From an uncultured archaeon (GTDB lineage Archaea; Nanobdellota; Nanobdellia; Woesearchaeales; CAIVOO01), in assembly GCA_903907555.1 (NCBI GenBank), contig CAIVOO010000144.1, forward strand, positions 1 to 29,281: DNA of 29,281 nucleotides, read 5' to 3'. This document shows positions 24,183-29,281 of this stretch, piece after piece. A program made the position numbers and the translations under genes. Each line of letters opens with the position of its first letter. Within the stretch, counting starts at the first letter, position 1. The notes beneath the pieces were generated by a model. The model saw nothing but the letters and a program-made list of their open reading frames with translations, did no database searches and was not told where the DNA came from.

Positions 24183-24599
24183 TTATTTTTTTGCGTTTAT
24201 ATTAAATCTTGGTAATGGAATTGGCGAGGGCAGTCCTACTTCCCTGCTCAAAAGCAATGCCTCAATATTGCACTTTGTTAGAATATTATTGAGAAGCATT
24301 GTCATTACATCTCCTGAAACCTTTTTTTCCTTCTTCCATTTGTCAAGGATTTCCTTGATTTTCTTTTCCTCTTCGATGAAAAGAATTTCTCCAGACAGCT
24401 TTATGTGCCCGAACTTTGGCTCGTACATTATGCTGTGATTGAACATGAACTTCAATCCCTGCTGCTTGTTCTTTCCCAGAAAAAGATCTGAAGCCTGGAC
24501 ATCAGCAATGTCTACCTTGCTCTTAATATCCACTTTGCCCTTAAAGCTCGAATCCTTTTTTACTTCTATATCATTAAATCCAAATCCTACAACCACCAT
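24183..24599 (-). CDS. SecB-like archaeal protein (putative chaperone)
   Basis: A 138-residue protein. The N-terminal half is beta-rich (KVDIKSKVDIADVQ and IKLSGEILFIEEE). A helical segment follows (LDKWKKEKKVSGDVMTMLLNNILTKCNIEALLLSRE), with a Pro-rich end LPSPIPLPRF. The layout resembles the archaeal SecB-fold proteins of the MJ0357 type. I infer this from pattern and not from a search. The leader GGGTGATTTAA before the ATG matches that of lemA, and CTTTAAATAC is at 24631-24640 (minus strand). The cdc48 gene starts 1 nt after its stop, so it is co-expressed with the unfoldase. Confidence 0.6.
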   Translation of the reverse strand: MVVVGFGFNDIEVKKDSSFKGKVDIKSKVDIADVQASDLFLGKNKQQGLKFMFNHSIMYEPKFGHIKLSGEILFIEEEKKIKEILDKWKKEKKVSGDVMTMLLNNILTKCNIEALLLSREVGLPSPIPLPRFNINAKK

Positions 24600-24673
24600 T
24601 TAAATCACCCAGTTTTACCTAAGAATGGTAGTATTTAAAGCTTATGCTTCTTTATGACGGAAATGTCTCAAGA

Positions 24674-24949
24674 TTAAACGCCGAGTTCCCTAAGAAACCT
24701 TATTATCTGCTCGTCAACATTCCTGTTTGAGATGTCACTCTCAAAATCTGTTGTCATGAATTCAACAATCTGCTCATAAATTCCTGAAAGCTCCGGCTCT
24801 ACTATGTACTGCCTGTGCAGAATCCTGTCGCAGTAGTCCTGAATCCTGTTTCCAAGCTCTGCCCTTTTAGGAGCTGACGTTGTCAGGACAAACTGCCTCA
24901 TAAGAGGAACTAGAAATTCTCTCATTTCATTGGGGGTTATCTTCTGCAT
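24674..24949 (-). CDS. Small all-helical orphan
   Basis: A 91-residue protein with no recognised family. It is predicted to be wholly helical and amphipathic (NEMREFLVPLMRQFVLTT, LGNRIQDYCDRILHRQY, DEQIIRFLRELG), with a single Cys. There is no TM segment or signal. Its promoter is well formed: TTTTATATATAA (24969-24980, minus strand) lies about 26 nt before the ATG, the leaderless spacing. It is transcribed toward the SecB-like/cdc48 operon, with a 74-nt gap that holds the next promoter. Confidence 0.6.
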   Translation of the reverse strand: MQKITPNEMREFLVPLMRQFVLTTSAPKRAELGNRIQDYCDRILHRQYIVEPELSGIYEQIVEFMTTDFESDISNRNVDEQIIRFLRELGV

Positions 24950-25032
24950 ACAGGATTGTAGTCTGCTGTTATATATAAAATTTTCCTGAAAATGGCAAGA
25001 TATAAAAACAAATCTTATTCACATCAGAAACC

Positions 25033-25482
25033 ATGGAAGATTTTGAAACACATAGAATATCTGTGATGCTTGCGGATTTAATTCCGACTACTCCTTACTT
25101 GAGGACTGAACAGGTTGAAAGTTTGGTAAAATCATTCAAGCTGGAAATGTTTTCAGCTCTTGAAGTTATAGCAGTTACAACCTTGCCTCCTGATGTGGAA
25201 GCCCGTTTGAAAATTAAGCAAAGCAGCTACGTTATTGTTAACGGCCATAATGTCTGCTATGTTGCCAATGTGCTTTTCGGGATTAAAAAAGCAGATGTTT
25301 TCTTTGTTCCTCCGCATGAAGCAGTCACCCCTTACATGATTTCTGATCTCAGCACATTAAGAAATAAAAATATTAATTCGTTGGAAGATTATGCCTTGAA
25401 AAACAGGATAATCCCTGAACAGCTTTACTGCTGGATGCTTGAGAATGAGGAGTATGTGGATTCTACTGCTTCGCTAAATTAA
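25033..25482 (+). CDS. Orphan protein of 149 residues
   Basis: No family recognised. The sequence is mixed alpha/beta with a hydrophobic beta-rich centre (SALEVIAVTTLPPDVE, then SYVIVNGHNVCYVANVLF) and an acidic helical end (LEDYALKNRIIPEQLYCWMLENEEY). There is no signal peptide. TATAAAAA at 25001-25008 is 28 nt before the ATG, so the transcript is probably leaderless. It is divergent from the small helical orphan and ends 57 nt before the AEC transporter gene. Confidence 0.6.
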   Translation: MEDFETHRISVMLADLIPTTPYLRTEQVESLVKSFKLEMFSALEVIAVTTLPPDVEARLKIKQSSYVIVNGHNVCYVANVLFGIKKADVFFVPPHEAVTPYMISDLSTLRNKNINSLEDYALKNRIIPEQLYCWMLENEEYVDSTASLN

Positions 25483-25539
25483 TTTTTCACTCAAAGATAC
25501 AGAACAAACTATTTAATATACATAATAAACATTTTTCTT

Positions 25540-26439
25540 ATGTCGATAATCGAAATAATCCTTGTCGTGTTCGGTTTAATAGCATCGGGTTATATTTCTA
25601 TCAAATTAAACTGGCTGAAGTCAGAGCACACGACAGGGCTGAATCATTTCGCTTATTATTTTGCATTGCCTGCAGTAATTTTTGTCAATCTTTCTGCAAT
25701 AAGTTTTGCGGCAATAGCTGATTACAAGCTGATTTTATTGAATTTATCGGTTCTTTTCGGAACATTCATACTCTTTTATCTGATTTTGAGCATATCGCGA
25801 GCAGCCCCCCAAACAAGAAATGCAGTTCTGATATGCACAATACTCGGAAACACAGGATATCTCGGATTGCCTGTAGCCAGGCTCGCATTTGGCGAAGGCG
25901 TGATGAGTACAGCAAGCCTCATCACGGCAATCCACACATTTACAGGCATTCTGTTAAGCCTGATAATACTGGAGAAAGGGAAGAAGCATTTCCTGACAGG
26001 AATTTTTGCAAACCCGATAATCTGGTCAGGAATATTAGGTGTTGCATTCTCTTTCTTTGCAATAAAAATTCCAGAAACAATATCTTTTATGCTGAGTGCA
26101 ATAGCCGCAACATCTGTAGCAGTGCCGACATTCGCTGTAGGAATGTTTCTTGCAGGATTCAAGATTAGAAAGCAGGTTATAACATTAGGAATTATTAGTA
26201 CAACACTTAAGATACTAGCATTGCCTTTGATTGCATTCTTTCTTGCAAAACTATTCGGCGTGACAGGAATAAAGGCATCTATTACCGTACTAATGGCAGC
26301 AATGCCTACAGCGATAGCAACATTTGTCCTGACAGAAAAAAACAAATTCGAGCAGGACATCTCAGCAGCAACGATAATAATATCAACACTGATTTCTATT
26401 TTGACGTTGACTGGTATATTGTATTTGGTTGGAGTTTAG
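25540..26439 (+). CDS. AEC-family transporter
   Basis: A 299-residue membrane protein of the auxin efflux carrier (AEC) family. About ten hydrophobic helices span the length. Conserved features include NHFAYYFALPAVIF near helix 2, GNTGYLGLPV in the first half and AAMPTAIATFVLTE in the second. Bacterial and archaeal AEC proteins export or import small organic acids such as malate, but the substrate here is unknown. TTTAATATA at 25512-25520 is about 24 nt before the ATG. The stop lies 5 nt from the end of the convergent methyltransferase gene. Confidence 0.88.
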   Translation: MSIIEIILVVFGLIASGYISIKLNWLKSEHTTGLNHFAYYFALPAVIFVNLSAISFAAIADYKLILLNLSVLFGTFILFYLILSISRAAPQTRNAVLICTILGNTGYLGLPVARLAFGEGVMSTASLITAIHTFTGILLSLIILEKGKKHFLTGIFANPIIWSGILGVAFSFFAIKIPETISFMLSAIAATSVAVPTFAVGMFLAGFKIRKQVITLGIISTTLKILALPLIAFFLAKLFGVTGIKASITVLMAAMPTAIATFVLTEKNKFEQDISAATIIISTLISILTLTGILYLVGV

Positions 26440-26444
26440 AAACA

Positions 26445-27224
26445 TTATTTCATAAAGAAAACGCTTCTTGTTCCCCACCAAACTCCTCGTATTTTTTTCT
26501 CTTTATTGAATCTTGTAAGATCAAATGAGGAATCTTCGTCATATCTGAGCCCAAGCTTGAGAGGTTTTGTTGTAGTCTTTTTCATTAAGACACATCTATT
26601 GGCCTTGCCTTTTTTAATTTTGAACCTGACATCAAATCCTTTTTTCCTGAACTTATTAAGATGCTCGCTCACTTTTATCAATTTGCCTTTCTTATAGATG
26701 ACAAACCTGGGTGTTTCCTTGCTTACCTGTAGAAAATCAGGATAAAATTTTTCATAAGTATCAATATGCAAAAAAGCCTTTCCTTGAGGCTTTAGGACTC
26801 TCCAGAATTCTTCAAGAAGTTTTGACTTATCGCCCACGTAAGGTATAGCAACTTGGCTTATTATTGCATCAAAATAATTATCATCAAAATGCAGCCCTTT
26901 GCCGGCATCGTAGAAGAACGGCTTTGGCAGCAGATTTTTAGGAACATCTATTCCAAACTTTTTTGCGTTTTCAAGGAAATCGCTGCGTTTCTTCATGTTT
27001 CCTTTCTTGATATCATTTATTCCGTAAAATTTCACTCTTTTATCTGGAAATAAAGCTCTTAATTCCAATAAGCATACCCCTTCTCCAAAACCAAGCTCAA
27101 GAATTCTGACAGTATTTTCTGTGCTTAATCTTTGCCTGATAAACTTTTGGATAAGATTATTTCCAAATCTGGCTTCCATCTTTTCAAGCCCGCGAATCCT
27201 ATACCAAAGTGGATGTTTGTTCAT
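26445..27224 (-). CDS. Class I SAM-dependent methyltransferase
   Basis: A 259-residue methyltransferase of the Methyltransf_11 type. Motif I is ILELGFGEGVCLLELRALFP (about 38-58). The acidic residue at the end of strand 2 is in FYGIND. Motif IV is FDAIISQVAIPYV, followed by LLEEFWRVLKPQGKAFLHID. A basic C-terminal region (about 190-259) may bind the substrate. The substrate cannot be read from the sequence. TTTAAAT at about 27248-27255 lies some 28 nt upstream, a leaderless arrangement. Nothing next to it suggests a pathway. Confidence 0.85.
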   Translation of the reverse strand: MNKHPLWYRIRGLEKMEARFGNNLIQKFIRQRLSTENTVRILELGFGEGVCLLELRALFPDKRVKFYGINDIKKGNMKKRSDFLENAKKFGIDVPKNLLPKPFFYDAGKGLHFDDNYFDAIISQVAIPYVGDKSKLLEEFWRVLKPQGKAFLHIDTYEKFYPDFLQVSKETPRFVIYKKGKLIKVSEHLNKFRKKGFDVRFKIKKGKANRCVLMKKTTTKPLKLGLRYDEDSSFDLTRFNKEKKIRGVWWGTRSVFFMK

Positions 27225-27257
27225 GAGTCTTAAAGAACATAATAACTATTTAAATCT

Positions 27258-27659
27258 TTATTTAACATAAATTCTCTTGGAGCGTCCTTTAAGCGCTTCT
27301 TTCATCTTCTCAACATCATGTTTTGAAGGTATTACAACCAGCCCGTCAATCTGATGTTTGTTTCCTTTGTAATCAAAGTTGCCTAAATGGTAGAGATCAA
27401 ACCAGGATTTCTTGACTTTTGTGTCCTTCCACTCTTTTGGAAGCTCAAAAGGTTCTTTTACTACAATAACAAGATCGATGTCAGAACCAGTCTGTCCTTT
27501 GTACAGCTCTTCGTAAGTTCCAAATTTTCCTTCTGCAAGAGAAGCCCAAACATAAGCTTCCTTAATAGAATCGCATTTGGACAATATCGATTCGAGATGC
27601 TTGGCTGCTTCTCTCCAAACATCCTCCTGACTTTCGTAAAGCTTCTTGTTTGGTTTCAT
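27258..27659 (-). CDS. Nucleotidyltransferase-fold protein (MNT-like)
   Basis: A 133-residue protein with a polymerase-beta-type fold. The family pattern Gly-x-x-x-Gly (ASLAEGKFG, about 39-47) leads to TGSDIDLVIVV, giving Asp60 and Asp62 for metal binding. A third acidic position is likely in the QIDGLVV strand. Proteins of this type are often the MNT half of a HEPN/MNT toxin-antitoxin pair, but no HEPN gene flanks it. The first Gly-Ser of the classic GSxAxG motif is Ala-Ser here, so activity is not certain. Confidence 0.75.
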   Translation of the reverse strand: MKPNKKLYESQEDVWREAAKHLESILSKCDSIKEAYVWASLAEGKFGTYEELYKGQTGSDIDLVIVVKEPFELPKEWKDTKVKKSWFDLYHLGNFDYKGNKHQIDGLVVIPSKHDVEKMKEALKGRSKRIYVK

Positions 27660-27775
27660 TGTAAAATAAATACGCCGTCACCCAGCCGAAGAAATCGGGA
27701 TTAACCCTATGCCATTTCTAAAATATCTTGAATGTGTTATATCGTCGGAGTTTATATATTTTTCTGTAATTAATT

Positions 27776-28438
27776 TCATGTTTTTTTCTGAGATTTTTTC
27801 TCTGCTTGATTTTGCGATAAATCAAATAGTTCATCTAAGATTTCTTTAGGTATCTTTTCTCCTAGAGCTTTCTTTATGTCTTCCAAGAAGCATCCTAGTT
27901 CGAATATTGCCCTTTCTTCTCCTAGTTTTACTTGATTTTTTGCTTCTTCTACAATGATGTTCCAGATTATTTTTGTGTTTTGTATGATTCTTATTGCGTC
28001 ATCTTTGTCTTTTAGCCTGTCTGTGGCGCATTTCATGAGTATTATGTCGTGAGGATTCGCAATTTTCAGAATAAGATTTTCTCCGAATTGGTGTGTTTGG
28101 TTTGCTCTATTCTGCATGTTTTCCGAGAACATGAAATCTATGACTTTGTTTACGAATAAATCAAATCTTGTGTCGTCAAGTTTAAGCATTACTGGCTGGT
28201 TTTTCTTAGTTCCATAAACTTTTATGGAATTCATCTCACGAAATCCGAGATTTTCTGCAGCCTTCCTAAAAATATTCTTATCTTTGTCATTAGCAAAAAC
28301 CAAATCTATGTCCAGAGTTGCTTCTTTGTATCCTAGAAACATCATAGCAGTTCCGCCAATAGCGTAAGCAGTTATGGGTTCGCTTAATTCTTTAGATACG
28401 TTTAGCAATAATTTCTGTTGTTGTTCTATGGAAATCAT
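27776..28438 (-). CDS. AbiEii-like nucleotidyltransferase (putative toxin)
   Basis: A 220-residue nucleotidyltransferase-fold protein. The core is YAIGGTAMMFLGYKEATLDIDLVF, with the GG at 28-29 and Asp43/Asp45. The helical C-terminal half has LKIANPHDIILMKCATDRLKDKDD, typical of AbiEii/DUF6036 enzymes. AbiEii toxins act on nucleotides or tRNA ends in type IV toxin-antitoxin or phage-defence systems. The ATG at 28438 is preferred because GGAGG (28447-28451, minus strand) lies 8 nt upstream and the ATGA overlaps the partner's stop. A longer in-frame start at 28486 lies inside the upstream gene. Confidence 0.8.
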   Translation of the reverse strand: MISIEQQQKLLLNVSKELSEPITAYAIGGTAMMFLGYKEATLDIDLVFANDKDKNIFRKAAENLGFREMNSIKVYGTKKNQPVMLKLDDTRFDLFVNKVIDFMFSENMQNRANQTHQFGENLILKIANPHDIILMKCATDRLKDKDDAIRIIQNTKIIWNIIVEEAKNQVKLGEERAIFELGCFLEDIKKALGEKIPKEILDELFDLSQNQAEKKSQKKT

Positions 28439-29055
28439 TTGTAATCCTCCAAATCCTTTTCGTTGAATGGTAGATAAATCTTCCAAACTTTTTCTATGTC
28501 TCTGAAATCTCTAGATTTCATATTAGCTACCGTATATTCATATTTATATTCTTTTTTAGGCAAAGAGTGGTTTCTGAATCCAGGACTCATTCTTCTGACT
28601 CTCATGAATTTCTTAGATAAATCATACAAAGCGCCAATCTGCCTTTCAATGCAGTTTTTTTTAGCTAGTCTGTAAAGTTCTGGCCAGTTGTCAATTTTTT
28701 TGAATAAGGCCAAAGCAGCCGAAATAATCCTCAAGCTTTTGGTTTTCACAGCAAATATTAAAGTCTCTTCCAAACTGGGCTCTCTGCCGTAGATTTTGTA
28801 AATCTCGGGTATAGATACTTTTATTGGAGAATGCTTATTTATGATATCATAATAACTAACGCCTTTCAAACGATTCTCAAAAGAAATGCTGTAAATACGA
28901 GTGTTGTCGCTTCTTTTCATAGTCTTAACATAACCCGCCTTGCGCAAGCGATGAATAAAGTAGATAGCCTTCTTTCTATCAACCCCCAAAATAGACATAA
29001 CAGAGTCTAACGTCTGAATACCTTCCAACTTCTTTAATATCGCTTTTAGCTTCAT
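28435..29055 (-). CDS. Winged-helix AbiEi-like protein (putative antitoxin)
   Basis: A 206-residue protein. The N-terminus is a winged helix (residues about 1-55: TLDSVMSILGVDRKKAIYFIHRLRKAGYVKTM) followed by a beta-wing (RIYSISFEN). The rest (about 70-206) is helical and basic. The order, size and tight ATGA coupling to a nucleotidyltransferase match AbiEi antitoxins, which bind their own promoter. An inverted repeat lies between its TATA box and start codon. The assignment is from domain pattern and context; the sequence is too divergent for me to be certain. Confidence 0.7.
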   Translation of the reverse strand: MKLKAILKKLEGIQTLDSVMSILGVDRKKAIYFIHRLRKAGYVKTMKRSDNTRIYSISFENRLKGVSYYDIINKHSPIKVSIPEIYKIYGREPSLEETLIFAVKTKSLRIISAALALFKKIDNWPELYRLAKKNCIERQIGALYDLSKKFMRVRRMSPGFRNHSLPKKEYKYEYTVANMKSRDFRDIEKVWKIYLPFNEKDLEDYK

Positions 29056-29058
29056 AAA

Positions 29059-29077
29059 AGTTAAATCTAGCTTAACT
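29059..29077 (-). promoter_or_regulatory. Inverted repeat operator in front of the AbiEi-like gene
   Basis: AGTTAA (29059-29064) and TTAACT (29072-29077) form an inverted repeat with a 7-nt spacer. It lies directly downstream of the minus-strand TATA box (29079-29088) and immediately before the ATG at 29055. This is a good place for an autorepressor site, in keeping with the winged-helix antitoxin it precedes. Confidence 0.5.
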
Positions 29078-29179
29078 AATATATAAAGGTTTCTATAAAA
29101 TCGGATAAAAGTTCAATGTAGCCTCGATGATATATAAATAAAATTCCTGTTGGTTGAATAACCTGAAAGAGGAGCCAAA

Positions 29180-29248
29180 ATGGATATTCACTACCTAGTA
29201 GCTACAAAATCGGAAGGTTTAAATATGAGCAATCTATTCTCTAGCTAA
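29180..29248 (+). CDS. Possible 22-residue leader ORF
   Basis: ATG at 29180 preceded by GAGGAG (29169-29174) and a TATA-like TATATAAATA around 29130-29139. It encodes 22 residues, MDIHYLVATKSEGLNMSNLF and two more, then stops. The next gene starts 25 nt later with its own GGAGG. It may be a leader peptide, a tiny protein, or chance; no family is seen. Confidence 0.35.
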   Translation: MDIHYLVATKSEGLNMSNLFSS

Positions 29249-29272
29249 TATACATTATTGGAGGCTTACAAT

Positions 29273-29281
29273 ATGACTATC
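29273..29281 (+). CDS. Start of a gene running off the window (partial)
   Basis: GGAGG (29260-29264) lies 8 nt before an ATG at 29273, and three codons (MTI) are visible before the window ends. The ribosome site is strong, so a real gene probably begins here. Its product cannot be judged. Confidence 0.55.

Overview
The window looks like part of a small-genome archaeon, most likely a DPANN lineage such as Woesearchaeota or Pacearchaeota; this placement is inference from gene content and style. Archaeal marks are TATA boxes of the TTTATATA type about 25-30 nt before start codons (many transcripts look leaderless), Shine-Dalgarno sequences of the GGTGA/GGAGG type, a tRNA-Leu with an anticodon-loop intron and no encoded CCA, a Cdc48 ATPase, an RPA-type single-strand binding protein, an archaeal S16 membrane protease, and a UPF0292-like Toprim protein. 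Bacterial-type GrpE/DnaK/DnaJ, gyrase B, ScpB and LemA/HtpX are also present, as is common in such genomes.

Layout. 1-1232: a DDE transposase, with its left end at the window edge. 1264-6139: one rightward heat-shock operon, grpE - ykgJ-like - small orphan - DUF3467 - dnaK - two-TM protein - dnaJ, with most junctions overlapping. 6228-7428: a Toprim protein and a Cys-rich lipoprotein. 7430-8877 (minus): lemA-htpX. 9009-9341: an orphan. 9338-11218 (minus): gyrB. 11407-12798: a five-repeat PEGA lipoprotein flanked by inverted repeats. 12926-14712 (minus): an orphan with a helix-turn-helix, scpB, and a 48-residue zinc ribbon. 14880-15020: a 46-residue zinc ribbon. 15021-16167 (minus): a surface protein and a DUF457 membrane protein. 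16250-17230: RPA. 17215-20270 (minus): PLD nuclease, S16 protease and tRNA-Leu. 20517-24949 (minus): a RecB/Cas4-like nuclease, then SecB-like - cdc48 - thpR, and a small helical orphan. 25033-26439: an orphan and an AEC transporter. 26445-29055 (minus): a methyltransferase, a lone nucleotidyltransferase, and an AbiEi/AbiEii-like toxin-antitoxin pair. 29180-29281: a tiny ORF and the first codons of a gene that runs off the end.

The main themes are protein quality control (Hsp70 system, HtpX, S16 protease, Cdc48, possible SecB-like chaperone) and chromosome maintenance (GyrB, ScpB, RPA, RecB-like nuclease). Several small genes were placed by reading the sequence directly: the zinc ribbons at 12926-13072 and 14880-15020, and corrected starts at 2229, 2563, 6589, 9009, 11218 and 28438. 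The parts least explained by known families are the intergenic RNA-like structures: a 54-nt element present twice (14775-14828 and 20344-20397), a 122-nt structured element between convergent genes (12803-12924), and a hairpin-rich, T-tract-terminated stretch at 18280-18390. There is also a tRNA-Leu lying only 2 nt upstream of a protease start codon. No gene-free stretch exceeds 300 bases.
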